Shown here piece after piece: positions 20,015 to 30,246 of a stretch of DNA of 64,000 nt (the stretch's first letter is position 1; the number at the start of each line of letters is the position of its first letter). The notes under the pieces are model-generated. The model did not search any database, was not told the origin of the DNA, and was given only the letters and a program-made list of their open reading frames with translations. The stretch spans positions 143,139 through 207,138 of the forward strand of contig NZ_JACKSJ010000117.1 in the NCBI RefSeq assembly GCF_025821665.1, read 5' to 3'. The position numbers were made by a program, and so were the translations under genes. This DNA comes from [Mycobacterium] manitobense (GTDB lineage: Bacteria; Actinomycetota; Actinomycetes; Mycobacteriales; Mycobacteriaceae).

Positions 20015-20209
20015 TCAGCCGTTCAGCATCTTGTTGATGCGCTTGGTGTCGTTCGCGGCCACGGTGGTGCGGCCCTCCAGCCGGCGGGTGCGCTTGCTCG
20101 ACTTGTGCTCGAGAAGGTGCCTGCGGTTGGCCTTCTCACGCATGATCTTGCCGGTCCCGGTGCGGCGGAATCGCTTTGATGCACCGCTGTGGGTCTTGGC
20201 CTTGGGCAT
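20015..20209 (-). CDS. rpmI: 50S ribosomal protein L35
   Basis: A 64-residue L35 protein with the signature [20 protein letters not shown] and a basic, helical C-terminus. The start was placed at the ATG of MPKAK, the family's invariant N-terminus, instead of a longer in-frame reading into infC. It sits 25 nt after the infC stop, in the classic infC-rpmI-rplT order. Confidence 0.98.
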   Translation of the reverse strand: MPKAKTHSGASKRFRRTGTGKIMREKANRRHLLEHKSSKRTRRLEGRTTVAANDTKRINKMLNG

Positions 20210-20234
20210 GTCGTCCTCGGTTTCTCGTGTCGGA

Positions 20235-20837
<603 letters not shown>

Positions 20838-20907
20838 GGGGCCTCCTATAGTTGTCTACCTATGAGGAGCCCACGCCATCAGCGCCTCTGCCCGTGAGAC
20901 AGAGAAA

Positions 20908-20926
20908 GCCCTGCTGGTAGCAGGGC
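20908..20926 (-). terminator. Attenuator-like hairpin in the infC leader
   Basis: On the minus strand an 8-bp GC-rich stem (GCCCTGCT / AGCAGGGC) with a 3-nt loop is followed by TTTCTCTGTC. It lies about 70 nt before the infC start and resembles an intrinsic terminator with a weak U-tract, so it may control readthrough into infC-rpmI-rplT. Confidence 0.55.
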
Positions 20927-20943
20927 CCATGCCGACCAGAACA

Positions 20944-20959
20944 GACATCTACCGATGTC
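20944..20959 (-). other. Second hairpin in the infC leader
   Basis: Perfect 6-bp stem GACATC/GATGTC with a 4-nt loop, placed 17 nt upstream of the attenuator-like hairpin on the minus strand. It could be part of an alternative fold that competes with, or recruits a factor to, the attenuator. Confidence 0.4.
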
Positions 20960-21057
20960 CGACCGGACCGCTGAGCCTTCGGATACTTCCGTGGCCAACG
21001 GTGGGAGTGGGACTCCACTTGCTGTCCCTGGCCTGAGCCGGGACGGTCGCGCATGCG

Positions 21058-21066
21058 AGTCTAGCA
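21058..21066 (-). promoter_or_regulatory. Extended -10 promoter for the infC operon
   Basis: Minus-strand TGC-TAGACT, an extended -10 (TGNTANNNT), with no clear -35. The predicted transcript starts near 21051, giving an infC leader of about 210 nt that contains both hairpins. It lies next to the divergent DUF1844 start. Confidence 0.5.
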
Positions 21067-21069
21067 GGC

Positions 21070-21432
21070 ATGACCGAGTTTCCTGCATTCGACGACGGGG
21101 CGGCCACACCGCCGGTCCGCGAGCTCGCCGAGATCCCCGCCGTCGAGGTGATCACGAGGTCGGCCGTGATGCTGATGAGTGCGGCAGCCGAGAAGCTCGG
21201 GCTGTCCGCCGAGGACCCCGACGACAGCCCGCACCGCGACCTCGACGAGGCGCGCCGGCTGATCACCGCGCTCGCCGGGCTGGTGACGGCGTCGGCCGAA
21301 TACCTCGGTCCGCACGCCGGACCGGTCCGCGACGGGCTGAAGTCCCTCCAGTTGGCGTTTCGCGAAGCCAGTGCGGCGCCCGAGGAACCGGGCCACGGTC
21401 CGGGCGAGAAATACACCGGCCCCGTCTGGTAG
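21070..21432 (+). CDS. DUF1844 family protein
   Basis: A 120-residue cytoplasmic protein of the DUF1844 family. The conserved helical core runs from about residue 18 (IPAVEVITRSAVMLMSAAAEKLGL) to residue 90 (LDEARRLITALAGLVTASAEYLG), with a disordered C-terminal tail. The function of the family is unknown. It is divergent from infC, only 7 nt from the infC -10 element, and lies just before lysX. There is only a weak Shine-Dalgarno. Confidence 0.8.
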   Translation: MTEFPAFDDGAATPPVRELAEIPAVEVITRSAVMLMSAAAEKLGLSAEDPDDSPHRDLDEARRLITALAGLVTASAEYLGPHAGPVRDGLKSLQLAFREASAAPEEPGHGPGEKYTGPVW

Positions 21433-21463
21433 TTTCTGCCACCCATTTGCCGGGGTGAGCGCA

Positions 21464-21469
21464 TATCCT
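21464..21469 (+). promoter_or_regulatory. -10 element of lysX (TATCCT)
   Basis: TATCCT lies 8 nt before the lysX ATG, so the transcript should be leaderless or have a leader of one or two bases. It is inside the 45-bp gap after the DUF1844 stop. Confidence 0.5.
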
Positions 21470-21477
21470 CGCGGCCT

Positions 21478-24400
21478 ATGACCCTCACCAATCCGCCGAG
21501 GGCGCGGTCGACCACCCGATATCCCTGGGTTCCCGCCGCCGCCGGCTGGACCGTCGGAATCATTGCCACACTGTCGCTGTTGGCCAGCGTCTCCCCCCTG
21601 GTGCGGTGGATCATCAGGGTCCCGCGCGAGTTCGTCAACGACTACATCTTCAACTTCCCGGACACCAGCTTCGCGTGGGCGTTCGTGCTGGCGTTGCTGG
21701 CCGCCGCGCTCGCCGCCCGCAAACGCATCGCGTGGTGGGTGCTGCTGCTCTACATGGTCGCCGCGGTCGGCTGGAACGTCGTGGACCTGCTGACCGGCGA
21801 CGAGTCGGTCATCGAGGAGATCGGCGAGGTGATCGGCCTGGCCTTCCACGTCGCCGCGATCGCCTTCCTGCTGCTGGCCCGACCCGAATTCTGGGCCCGG
21901 GTCCGGCGGGCGGCCCTGGTCAAGGCCGTCGGAACGCTGGTCGCCGGCATGGCGCTGGGCATCCTGGTGGGCTGGGCGCTGGTGGAACTGTTCCCCGGCA
22001 CCCTCGAACGGGACTACCGGCTGGCCTACGCCGCCAACCGGGTGGTGGCCTTCGCCGGCGTCGACTCCGCGGCGTTCGAGGGCCAGCACCCCCACGTCCT
22101 CGTCAACGCGGTGCTCGGCCTGTTCGGTGCGCTGGCGCTGATGGCCGCCGCGGTGGTGCTGTTCCAGTCGCAACGTGCGGACAACGCGCTTACCGGCGAG
22201 GACGAGTCGGCGATCCGGGGGCTGCTCGAGCTGTACGGGAAGAACGACTCGCTGGGGTACTTCGCCACCCGCCGCGACAAGTCGGTGGTGTTCGCGCCCA
22301 ACGGCCGCGCCGCGATCACTTACCGCGTCGAGGTCGGGGTGTGCCTGGCCAGTGGCGATCCCGTCGGCGATCCCAAGGCATGGCCGCAGGCCATCGCCGC
22401 CTGGCTGCAGCTGTGCCAGACCTACGGCTGGGCGCCGGGCGTGATGGGTGCCAGCTTCACCGGTGCCGCGGCCTACCGCGAGGCGGGCCTCAACGCGTTG
22501 CAGCTCGGCGACGAGGCGATCTTGCACCCGGACCGTTTCCGGCTGTCCGGACCGGACATGCGCGCGGTGCGGCAGGCCGTCACCCGGGCCCGCCGTGCCG
22601 GCGCGTCGGTGCGCATCCGCCGCCACCGCGACCTCAGCGCCGAGGAGATGGCCGAGGTGATCACCCGCGCGGACGCGTGGCGCGACACCGAGAGCGAACG
22701 CGGATTCTCGATGGCGCTCGGCCGGCTCGGCGACCCCGCGGACCGTGACTGCCTGCTGGTCGAGACGGTGCAGGGTCCCGAGGAACAGGTGGTGGCGATG
22801 CTCTCACTGGTGCCGTGGGGCACCACCGGGGTGTCGCTGGACCTGATGCGCCGCTCCCCGACGTCGCCCAACGGCACCATCGAGCTGATGGTCAGCGAGC
22901 TGTGCATGCAGGCCGAGGGCATCGGTGTCACCCGGATCTCGCTGAACTTCGCGATGTTCCGGTCGGCCTTCGAGCAGGGCGCACAGCTGGGCGCCGGACC
23001 GGTGGCCCGCTTGTGGCGCTGGCTGCTGGTGTTCTTCTCCCGGTGGTGGCAGCTCGAGACGCTGTACCGCTCCAACATGAAGTACCAACCCGAGTGGGTG
23101 CCGCGCTTCGCCTGCTACGAGGACGCCCGGCTCGTCCCACGGGTGGGCGTCGCGTCGGTGATCGCCGAGGGCTTCCTGGTGCTGCCGTTTTCCCGGCGGA
23201 ACAAGCAGCACACCGGCCACCACGTGTCGGCGCCCGACGCCCTGATGGCCAGCGGACTGCTGCACCACGACGGAAGCGCCCCCGACGTCTCCGGACTGCA
23301 GGCCGACATGGCCGACGAGGCCGCGGGCCCCCGGCTGCCGGAGCAGGTCCGGGTGCGGACGGCGAAGCTGAAGGCGCTGCAGGACAGCGGTGTCGACGCC
23401 TACCCGGTGGGCCAGGCGCCGAGCCACACGGTGGCCCAGGCGAACGACGCCGCCGACGACACCGCCGTGTCGGTGGCGGGCCGGGTGCTCCGCATGCGCG
23501 ACTACGGCGGCGTGCTGTTCGCCGAGTTGCGCGACTGGTCCGGCGAAGTGCAACTGCTGCTCGACAATTCGGAGCTGGAGCAGGGGACGTCGGCCGACTT
23601 CACCGCCGCCCTCGATCTGGGCGACCTCATCGAGGTGTCCGGCGTGATCGGCTACAGCCGCAAAGGCGTGCGGTCACTGCTGGTGCACCGGTGGCGGCTG
23701 ATCGGCAAATGCCTTCGCCCGCTGCCGGACAAGTGGAAGGGCCTGACCGACCAGGAGGCCCGCGTCCGCGCCCGCTACGTCGACCTGGCCGTCAACACCG
23801 AGGCGCGCGACCTGATCAAGGCGCGCAGCGGTGTACTGCACGCCATCCGGGACACGCTGTACCACAAGGGTTTCCTCGAGGTCGAGACGCCGATCCTGCA
23901 GCAGATCCACGGCGGCGCCAACGCGCGGCCCTTCATGACCCACATCAACGCCTACGACCTCGATCTGTATCTGCGCATCGCCCCGGAGCTGTACCTCAAA
24001 CGACTGTGCGTCGGCGGCGTCGAGCGGGTCTTCGAACTCGGCCGGGCGTTCCGCAACGAGGGCGTCGACTTCAGCCACAACCCCGAGTTCACGCTGCTCG
24101 AGGCGTACCAGGCGCACGCGGACTACAACGTGTGGATCGACGGCTGCCGCGAGCTCATCCAGAACGCCGCCCTGGCCGCCAACGGCGAGCAGGTGTTCCT
24201 GCGGCCCCGTGACGACGGCACGCTCGCCCCGGTCGACATCTCCGGTGAGTGGGCGGTCAAGACGGTGCACGGCGCGGTGTCGGAGGCACTGGGCGAACAC
24301 GTCGACATCGACACCGACCTGCCGACCCTGCGCCGGTTGTGCGACGCGGCGCGCATCCCCTACCTGACGCACTGGGACGCCGGCGCCGTGGTGCTCGAGA

Positions 24401-24789
24401 TGTACGAGCACCTGGTCGAGGACCGCACCGAGCAGCCGACGTTCTACAAGGACTTCCCGACGTCGGTGTCGCCGCTGACCCGCCCGCACCGCAGCCTCCC
24501 CGGCGTGGCGGAGCGATGGGACCTCGTCGCGTGGGGTGTCGAGCTGGGCACCGCGTACAGCGAACTGACCGATCCGGTGGAACAGCGCAGGCGGCTGCAG
24601 GAGCAGTCGCTGCTCGCCTCGGGCGGCGACCCGGAGGCCATGGAACTCGACGAGGACTTCCTGCAGGCGATGGAGTACGCGATGCCGCCGACCGGCGGCC
24701 TCGGCATGGGCGTCGACCGGGTGGTGATGCTGATCACCGGGCGCAGCATCCGCGAGACGTTGCCCTTCCCGCTGGCCAAACCCCGGTAG
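21478..24789 (+). CDS. lysX: Bifunctional lysylphosphatidylglycerol synthase / lysyl-tRNA synthetase LysX
   Basis: A 1103-residue fusion. Residues 1 to about 235 contain 5-6 transmembrane helices. Residues about 240-560 form the MprF-type DUF2156 domain that transfers lysine from Lys-tRNA to phosphatidylglycerol. Residues about 610-1103 are a complete class II lysyl-tRNA synthetase with OB-fold anticodon domain, motif 2 ([20 protein letters not shown]) and motif 3 ([11 protein letters not shown]). In M. tuberculosis the homologue makes lysyl-PG and gives resistance to cationic peptides. The protein is somewhat shorter than the 1172-residue M. tuberculosis protein. It is followed by a hairpin terminator. 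Confidence 0.96.
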   Translation: MTLTNPPRARSTTRYPWVPAAAGWTVGIIATLSLLASVSPLVRWIIRVPREFVNDYIFNFPDTSFAWAFVLALLAAALAARKRIAWWVLLLYMVAAVGWNVVDLLTGDESVIEEIGEVIGLAFHVAAIAFLLLARPEFWARVRRAALVKAVGTLVAGMALGILVGWALVELFPGTLERDYRLAYAANRVVAFAGVDSAAFEGQHPHVLVNAVLGLFGALALMAAAVVLFQSQRADNALTGEDESAIRGLLELYGKNDSLGYFATRRDKSVVFAPNGRAAITYRVEVGVCLASGDPVGDPKAWPQAIAAWLQLCQTYGWAPGVMGASFTGAAAYREAGLNALQLGDEAILHPDRFRLSGPDMRAVRQAVTRARRAGASVRIRRHRDLSAEEMAEVITRADAWRDTESERGFSMALGRLGDPADRDCLLVETVQGPEEQVVAMLSLVPWGTTGVSLDLMRRSPTSPNGTIELMVSELCMQAEGIGVTRISLNFAMFRSAFEQGAQLGAGPVARLWRWLLVFFSRWWQLETLYRSNMKYQPEWVPRFACYEDARLVPRVGVASVIAEGFLVLPFSRRNKQHTGHHVSAPDALMASGLLHHDGSAPDVSGLQADMADEAAGPRLPEQVRVRTAKLKALQDSGVDAYPVGQAPSHTVAQANDAADDTAVSVAGRVLRMRDYGGVLFAELRDWSGEVQLLLDNSELEQGTSADFTAALDLGDLIEVSGVIGYSRKGVRSLLVHRWRLIGKCLRPLPDKWKGLTDQEARVRARYVDLAVNTEARDLIKARSGVLHAIRDTLYHKGFLEVETPILQQIHGGANARPFMTHINAYDLDLYLRIAPELYLKRLCVGGVERVFELGRAFRNEGVDFSHNPEFTLLEAYQAHADYNVWIDGCRELIQNAALAANGEQVFLRPRDDGTLAPVDISGEWAVKTVHGAVSEALGEHVDIDTDLPTLRRLCDAARIPYLTHWDAGAVVLEMYEHLVEDRTEQPTFYKDFPTSVSPLTRPHRSLPGVAERWDLVAWGVELGTAYSELTDPVEQRRRLQEQSLLASGGDPEAMELDEDFLQAMEYAMPPTGGLGMGVDRVVMLITGRSIRETLPFPLAKPR

Positions 24790-24817
24790 GGCGGCCGCGC
24801 CATCGCTGCACTTCCGA

Positions 24818-24839
24818 TCACGGGCACCCAAACCCGTGA
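24818..24839 (+). terminator. Hairpin after lysX
   Basis: Perfect 7-bp arms TCACGGG and CCCGTGA with an 8-nt loop, 28 nt after the lysX stop and 31 nt before the next ATG. No T-run follows, which is usual for mycobacterial hairpin terminators. Confidence 0.5.
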
Positions 24840-24870
24840 CAACACGGAGGCGAGGCCGTCAGCTACCTGC

Positions 24871-26307
24871 ATGCGCACCGACGCCGCCGCACGGCAGCAG
24901 CCCGCCCGCGTCGTGGTCGTCGGCGGAGGATTCAGCGGGACGATGACCGCGGTGAACCTGGCGCGGCTCGGCGACGTCCCGCTGGACCTGACGGTGGTCA
25001 ACGAGCGCGAACCCGTCGGACGCGGCATCGCCTACCGGCGGCGCCGCCCCGAGTACCTGCTCAACGTCGCGGCGCGCAACATGTCGGCGTTCCCCGACGA
25101 ACCCGACCACTTCCTGCGCTGGGTCAGCGCGCAACCGCAGTTCGAAGCGGTGCCGCAGATCGACCTGCGGGAGCGGTTCATCCCCCGGCAGACCTACGGT
25201 GACTATCTGCGCGCCCTGACCCAGCGCCACCTGAGCACCGGCCCGGCGCCGGCGAGACTGGTCGTCGGGACCGTGGTCGACGTCGAACCCGGCGACCTGG
25301 GCTGCCTCGTCCGCCTCGCCGACGGATCCGCGATAGAGGCCGACCGCGTCGTGCTGGCCACCGGCAACGAGACACCGGCCGCCCTGCCCGGCGCAGAGGG
25401 CCTCACCGGCCATCCCGCCTGGGTCGGTGACCCGTGGCAGGCATGGGAGGAGCGGCTGCCCGAGCGGAACTCGGCCGTCGTGGTGCTCGGGACCGGCCTG
25501 ACCGCCGTCGACGCGATCATCACCCTGCGGACCATCGGCTGGCGCGGCGACATCCACGCCGTGTCGAGGCACGGCTGGCTGCCGCACGGCCACTTCCGCG
25601 GCATCGAGTACCCCGAGTTCCCGCCACCGGACGTCGACCTGACCACGCTGGGCCTCGACCGGCTGGTCGCCCTCGTCCGCGCGCACTGTGCGGAACTGCA
25701 CGAGCGCAACGCCCACCCGGCGATCATCGTCGACAAGCTGCGCGCACAGACCCAGCGCATCTGGAGCAACTTCAGCACGGCGGAGCGCCTTGAGTTCGCG
25801 CAGCACCACGCAGCGCGGTGGAATGTGTTCCGCCACCGCATCTCCCCCGACATCCACGCTCAACTGACGCATCTGCAGCTGACCGGGCAGCTGCGGGTGC
25901 GTGCCGCCGGTATCGAGAAGCTCGAGGATGACGGCGCGCAAATCCGCGTGCATCTGGCAGACGGCGAGACGCTCACCGGGGACGTCGTCATCAACGCCAC
26001 CGGACCGTCGACCAAGCTGACGGGCACCAGTTCGGTGCTGCTGCAGAACCTTCTGCGCCGCGGCCTGATCGCGCCGGATGCGACGAACATGGGAGTGGCC
26101 GTGGACCACGACCACACCGCGTTGACCGCCGACGGCGACCGGTCGGCATGGCTGCTGGCGCTCGGCCCGCTGCTGCGTGGCACCTACTGGGAGACGATCG
26201 CGGTGCCCGAGTTGCGCGGCCAGGCACGACGGGTCGCGGAAACCATCCTCGACCGTCCGCGGGCCGACGAAGTGGAGGGGCCGGCGCAGCTGGAGTACAT
26301 GGTCTGA
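24871..26307 (+). CDS. FAD/NAD(P)-binding oxidoreductase-like protein (COG4529 type)
   Basis: A 478-residue flavoprotein-like protein. The FAD motif VVVVGGGFSGTMTAVNLARL is at residue 14, GRGIAYRRRRPEYLLNVAARNMSAFPDEPDHF near 50 is typical of COG4529 (HP0256-like) proteins, and a second Rossmann motif VVVLGTGLTAVDAI lies near 206. The C-terminus has NATGPSTKLTG near 372. No signal peptide or membrane helix. The physiological reaction of the family is unknown. It lies between lysX and the Rv1639c-type hydrolase, a place where M. tuberculosis has no gene, so it is an insertion in the core order. Confidence 0.75.
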   Translation: MRTDAAARQQPARVVVVGGGFSGTMTAVNLARLGDVPLDLTVVNEREPVGRGIAYRRRRPEYLLNVAARNMSAFPDEPDHFLRWVSAQPQFEAVPQIDLRERFIPRQTYGDYLRALTQRHLSTGPAPARLVVGTVVDVEPGDLGCLVRLADGSAIEADRVVLATGNETPAALPGAEGLTGHPAWVGDPWQAWEERLPERNSAVVVLGTGLTAVDAIITLRTIGWRGDIHAVSRHGWLPHGHFRGIEYPEFPPPDVDLTTLGLDRLVALVRAHCAELHERNAHPAIIVDKLRAQTQRIWSNFSTAERLEFAQHHAARWNVFRHRISPDIHAQLTHLQLTGQLRVRAAGIEKLEDDGAQIRVHLADGETLTGDVVINATGPSTKLTGTSSVLLQNLLRRGLIAPDATNMGVAVDHDHTALTADGDRSAWLLALGPLLRGTYWETIAVPELRGQARRVAETILDRPRADEVEGPAQLEYMV

Positions 26308-26355
26308 ACCGTCTGACAGCGGACCCACAGCGGCCCATAAGGATGGTCGGCCACG

Positions 26356-27711
26356 ATGGCAGCCGTGACCCTGGCCGAATCCCTGCGCCACAACCTGTCG
26401 TTGATGCACGGGTGGATCCCGGTGACGGTGCAGATCCTCGCGGGCCTGGCGTTGCTCGCGGCGGTCATCCGGCGCTCGCGGCGGTGGCAGCTGACCTGGC
26501 TGCCCTGGGCGGCGTTCGTCGGGGCCGCCGTCGCGGTGTGCGCGTACTGGTACGTGGCGGCCGAGGGACTGGCCGGGGAACCCGCGCCGCAGACACTGTG
26601 GCTGTGGACCGGCCTGTCGGGCGTGGCGGTCGCGGTGCTCGTCACCGGCTGGCGCGCCACCCGGTTCTGGCAGCGCGGAGTGGCGGTGCTCGCGGTGCCG
26701 CTGTGCGCCCTCTCCGCGGCCCTCGCCCTCAACCTGTGGGTGGGGTACTTCCCGACCGTCGGGGTGGCGTGGAACCAGTTGACCGCGGGCCCGCTGCCCG
26801 ACCAGACCGATCAGGTGACCGTCGCGGCGATGCAGCGGCAGGGCAGGATCCCGGCCACGGGCACCGTCGTACCCGTCGACATCGCCGACACCGCCTCGGG
26901 TTTCCGGCACCGCGGCGAACTGGTCTACCTGCCGCCGGCCTGGTACGCCAGCAATCCCCCGCCACCGCTGCCGACGGTGATGATGATCGGCGGCGAGTTC
27001 AACACGCCTGCCGACTGGCTGCGCGCGGGCGACGCGGTGAAGACCGTGGACGACTACGCCGCGGCGCACCGGGGTTTCGCGCCGGTGCTCGTGTTCGTCG
27101 ATTCCGGAGGCACATTCAACAACGACACCGAATGCGTGAACGGCAGCCGTGGCAACGCCGCCGACCACCTGACCAAGGACGTCGTGCCCTACATGGAGCG
27201 CACTTTCGGGGTGAGCGCCGACCGCACCCGGTGGGGCATCGTTGGCTGGTCGATGGGCGGCACGTGCGCCGTCGACCTCAGCGTCATGCATCCAGAGATG
27301 TTCAGCGCGTTCGAGGACATCGCGGGCGACCTCGGGCCGAATGCGGGAGACCGGCAGCAGACCATCGCGCGGCTGTTCGGCGGCAACGCGGCGGCGTGGG
27401 CCGACTGGGATCCCACCACGGTGATCACCCGGCACGGCGGCTACACCGACGTGGCGGGCTGGTTCGACATCAATGCCGCGGCCAATGATCAACTGGCGGC
27501 GGCGAATTCGTTGTGCGGGCTGGGCACGGCGCACGGCATCGCGTGTACGGTACACGTCCAGCCCGGCAAGCACGACTGGCCGTTCGCCGCACAGGCCTTC
27601 TCGATCGCCCTGCCGTGGCTGGCCGGTCAGCTCGAGACACCTGCGTCGGCGCCGTCGCCCCTGCCCGCGGTGGCGACCGGCGTGCCGCACGTGCAGCCCG
27701 TCGCCCGCTGA
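26356..27711 (+). CDS. Membrane-anchored alpha/beta hydrolase (Rv1639c-type, esterase D-like)
   Basis: A 451-residue protein with four transmembrane helices in the first 135 residues and an extracytoplasmic alpha/beta hydrolase domain of the esterase-D/antigen-85-like type. The nucleophile is in GWSMGGTC near residue 298, the acid is probably in the C-terminal third, and the His is likely in PGKHDWPF near 405. A Pro/Ala-rich tail ends the protein. Its homologue neighbours lysX in M. tuberculosis too. By analogy with hydrolases that remove amino acids from aminoacyl-PG, it may reverse or tune lysinylation of the membrane; this is inference. An FDINAAANDQ stretch precedes the His region. Confidence 0.8.
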   Translation: MAAVTLAESLRHNLSLMHGWIPVTVQILAGLALLAAVIRRSRRWQLTWLPWAAFVGAAVAVCAYWYVAAEGLAGEPAPQTLWLWTGLSGVAVAVLVTGWRATRFWQRGVAVLAVPLCALSAALALNLWVGYFPTVGVAWNQLTAGPLPDQTDQVTVAAMQRQGRIPATGTVVPVDIADTASGFRHRGELVYLPPAWYASNPPPPLPTVMMIGGEFNTPADWLRAGDAVKTVDDYAAAHRGFAPVLVFVDSGGTFNNDTECVNGSRGNAADHLTKDVVPYMERTFGVSADRTRWGIVGWSMGGTCAVDLSVMHPEMFSAFEDIAGDLGPNAGDRQQTIARLFGGNAAAWADWDPTTVITRHGGYTDVAGWFDINAAANDQLAAANSLCGLGTAHGIACTVHVQPGKHDWPFAAQAFSIALPWLAGQLETPASAPSPLPAVATGVPHVQPVAR

Positions 27712-27712
27712 C

Positions 27713-28846
27713 CTAGTAGTCTGCCTCGGCAGTGAGGATCTCGGCGAGGAAGGCGTCATCGCCGGGCTGCGCCAGCCGTCGCCGGGCCACCGCCCTGGCG
27801 CGGTCCCGGGTCTCCCGCGACTCGTTCGCCGCGACGGTCGGGCCACCTGCCCCCACCGACACCACCGTCGGCTGCCAGTCGTGGTCCCATGCCGCACCGG
27901 CGGACAATCCGATGCCGGTGCCGTCGTACAGCGGCACCGTCGCGTGGCCGTCCGCGTCGAGCGCACCCGTGCCCGACACGGGCCCCGACGACACGCGCAC
28001 CGGCAGGCCCGCCGGAGAGGCCGCTCCCAGCAGCGCGGTCTGCACCTCGGCACGAACCTGCTCGGCGGGTGGTCCGTCGCTGCTCACACTCCAATACACC
28101 GCGTCCTCGGCCGCGTCGAAGACACCGGGCGGCACCGCACTCCAGACGATCGGGCCGACACCACGGGCGATCACACCGGCGCCCGCACCACGGGTGTCGG
28201 CGCCGGCCACCAGCGCGTAATCGTCGCGGCCGCCCGCGGGCACCGCGATGTCCGCGGCGGGCAACGGCCATTCGAGTCCCGCCACCCCGAGGTCCTCGGC
28301 GAGTTCGGCGCAGCGGGCCACGACGTCGAGCACCCGCGGGTCGCCCTGGCGCGCCAGCGTGGCGAGCTCGCCGACATGGGGCGCCAGCAGTTCGGCGGCG
28401 TCGGAGTCGACGGTGTCATCGGTGAAATAGTCCTCGGTCGCCGCGGTGAGCAGGGCGATCTCGGCGTCGAGCAGCGCACGGTCGAGGCCGGCGATCCCGT
28501 CGAGCCTGCTGGCCGGCCACCACCGGCGCAGCCAGTGCCCCACCGCCAACCGCCGCAACGGCGCCACCGCCGCCGCGGGCATGTCGGCCTCGGCCACCTC
28601 GAGCAGTGCGCCGTCGTCGGCACGGCTGGCCGCGGCCGCCAGCAGCGCCGCATGCCCGCTGTCGCCGACCACCCGCCACAGCCAGTCGGCGCGCGTCACG
28701 TCGGTGAACGCGACGTGCGCCGCTGCGCCCGGCTCGTCGACCGGCCAGGACAACACCGCACCGCTCACCTCGAGCACCGCGGTCAGCGGCGTGGCGACCG
28801 CTGGCGATCCGGTGCTCCAGAGCCCCTCTCCGGCAATGAGTCTCAT
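27713..28846 (-). CDS. Uncharacterised protein, second gene of a two-gene operon
   Basis: A 377-residue soluble protein that I do not recognise. The N-terminal 200 residues are mostly helical and acidic. Near residue 200 it contains DIAVPAGGRDDYALVAGAD followed by GVGPIVWSAVPPGV. A closely similar pattern (VAVPLEDADDFALVAAG, then LGPLPPLVMEPG) occurs in the C-terminal part of the TPR protein at 32034-33773, so the two probably share a domain. The C-terminus is a beta-rich stretch ending in basic helices. It starts inside the stop of the preceding gene (ATGA), so expression is coupled. No catalytic motif was found. Confidence 0.7.
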   Translation of the reverse strand: MRLIAGEGLWSTGSPAVATPLTAVLEVSGAVLSWPVDEPGAAAHVAFTDVTRADWLWRVVGDSGHAALLAAAASRADDGALLEVAEADMPAAAVAPLRRLAVGHWLRRWWPASRLDGIAGLDRALLDAEIALLTAATEDYFTDDTVDSDAAELLAPHVGELATLARQGDPRVLDVVARCAELAEDLGVAGLEWPLPAADIAVPAGGRDDYALVAGADTRGAGAGVIARGVGPIVWSAVPPGVFDAAEDAVYWSVSSDGPPAEQVRAEVQTALLGAASPAGLPVRVSSGPVSGTGALDADGHATVPLYDGTGIGLSAGAAWDHDWQPTVVSVGAGGPTVAANESRETRDRARAVARRRLAQPGDDAFLAEILTAEADY

Positions 28847-30162
28847 GCGGCTGCCTGCACTTCCAGCATGGCCTTGATGCGCTGCCGGTGGTCGAGGCTG
28901 ACCGACCTGGCCACGCCTTCGAGCAGGGCTCGCACGTCGTCGACGTCGTCGCACGGTTCCTGCCAGACGTCGCGCCCGTGCAGCCGTGCCCACAACCGGC
29001 TGAGATAGGGCCGTGCGAACGCGGCGAGGTCGTCGACCACCTGCTGCTGCCGGGGGTGCAGCGGCGCGGTGTCCAGCAGGCAGCGCCGGGCGTGCAGCAC
29101 GTAGGCCTCCCTGCGCAGCCGGGCCTGGATCTGCGCGGCCAGGTCGTATCGCGTGGCAGCGGTGTCGTGCAGAGGCGACAGTTGCATCGCGATCTCGATC
29201 CCGGCCACCAGCGCGGCCTGTTTGTCCTCGGCCATCAGACCCCATGGCGCGCAGGCGCGGTCGACCTCCTCGGCGCACAGCAGCGGGATGTCGGGCAGCT
29301 CGTCGCGGTCCAGCGCCCGCCGGAGCGTGGCGCGCACGCGGTCGAGCACCGTGCGGTCCAGCGGCCGGTCGCTGCCGGGGTCCCCGCCGACCTGGGGTGG
29401 ACGTTGCGGAGCCGACGACGACAGCCCGGCGTCGACGATCGACCAGGGCAGGCTCGCCCCGCCGCCACGGGCCAGCGCGCCGAGGTTGTGCGGTGTCGCG
29501 TCGGCGATCAGCGCGGTCCAGACCCGCTGCCGCGCGGCCGCGGCGCGGTGCCCGTCGGCCGGCCCGAGCACGGTGGTCAACCCGCTGAGGAAGGGCCCGG
29601 TGATCGCGCCGTCGGCCCGGACGTCGGCCCAGCTGCGCTCGAGTTGCTGTGTCAGCCGGGCCACCACCCGCGGATCGGCGGCGAAGCGGTTGAGCACCTC
29701 GATGCCGGTCCGGTCGCGCTCGCCGTGCAGATCTGCCAGCACCGCGCTCGCGGCCTGCGCGTCGTCGGCCTGCGGTGCGCCCCGCGTGACGGCCAGCTCG
29801 AAGCAGACGGGGAAGTAGAGCTCCTGGGCGTTGCCCGCGGTGATGCGCAGCCGCCGCCGCTCGGCCTTGAGCAGTGCGAACCATGCGGCGGCCCCCCGCA
29901 GCCGGTCGGCGTGCCCGACGATCGCGTCGTGCATCGCGGCCGCGACGTCGTCGCTCACCACCGGGGCGGAGTATTCGGGATTGGCCCGCAGCCGCAGCAC
30001 CAGCGGGTCGAGGATGCGTTTCACGGTGCGCCGCAACGGCCCGCCGTCGTCGCCGCTGAGCACCTCGACGCCGGGGCCGATCGCGCGCCATGCGCGGTCG
30101 ACGACGGAGCGGCGCGGGTGCATCAGCGCCACCTGCGGCGCGGTCTCCGGGCTCGTGGTCAT
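28843..30162 (-). CDS. Uncharacterised mostly helical protein, first gene of the operon
   Basis: A 439-residue cytoplasmic protein with no membrane helix and no motif I can name. It is almost entirely helical, rich in Arg, Asp and Ala, and has a Ser/Pro/Gly-rich linker near residues 255-280 separating two helical halves. The ATG at 30162 was chosen because TATCCT stands 6 nt upstream, predicting a leaderless mRNA; a GTG two codons earlier overlaps that spacer. It is coupled to the 377-residue protein and lies beside the CHAT-TPR operon, so a common function is likely but unproven. Confidence 0.7.
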   Translation of the reverse strand: MTTSPETAPQVALMHPRRSVVDRAWRAIGPGVEVLSGDDGGPLRRTVKRILDPLVLRLRANPEYSAPVVSDDVAAAMHDAIVGHADRLRGAAAWFALLKAERRRLRITAGNAQELYFPVCFELAVTRGAPQADDAQAASAVLADLHGERDRTGIEVLNRFAADPRVVARLTQQLERSWADVRADGAITGPFLSGLTTVLGPADGHRAAAARQRVWTALIADATPHNLGALARGGGASLPWSIVDAGLSSSAPQRPPQVGGDPGSDRPLDRTVLDRVRATLRRALDRDELPDIPLLCAEEVDRACAPWGLMAEDKQAALVAGIEIAMQLSPLHDTAATRYDLAAQIQARLRREAYVLHARRCLLDTAPLHPRQQQVVDDLAAFARPYLSRLWARLHGRDVWQEPCDDVDDVRALLEGVARSVSLDHRQRIKAMLEVQAAA

Positions 30163-30168
30163 TGGCAC

Positions 30169-30174
30169 AGGATA
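30169..30174 (-). promoter_or_regulatory. Leaderless -10 element (TATCCT) of the 439/377-residue protein operon
   Basis: Minus-strand TATCCT, then GTGCCA, then the ATG at 30162. The spacing is that of leaderless mycobacterial transcripts. The 84-bp gap to the divergent gene must also hold that gene's promoter. Confidence 0.6.
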
Positions 30175-30246
30175 GGAGTTGTCGGCGGTGAGGGACAGCG
30201 CAGAAGTTGGGTTCGGTAGCGCGTGCGATGGCCCAACCTTCCAGGC

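Noticed and set aside
24859..28053. A 1064-residue minus-strand frame
   Set aside because: Antisense shadow of the FAD protein and hydrolase genes; low-complexity His/Arg/Gly composition.
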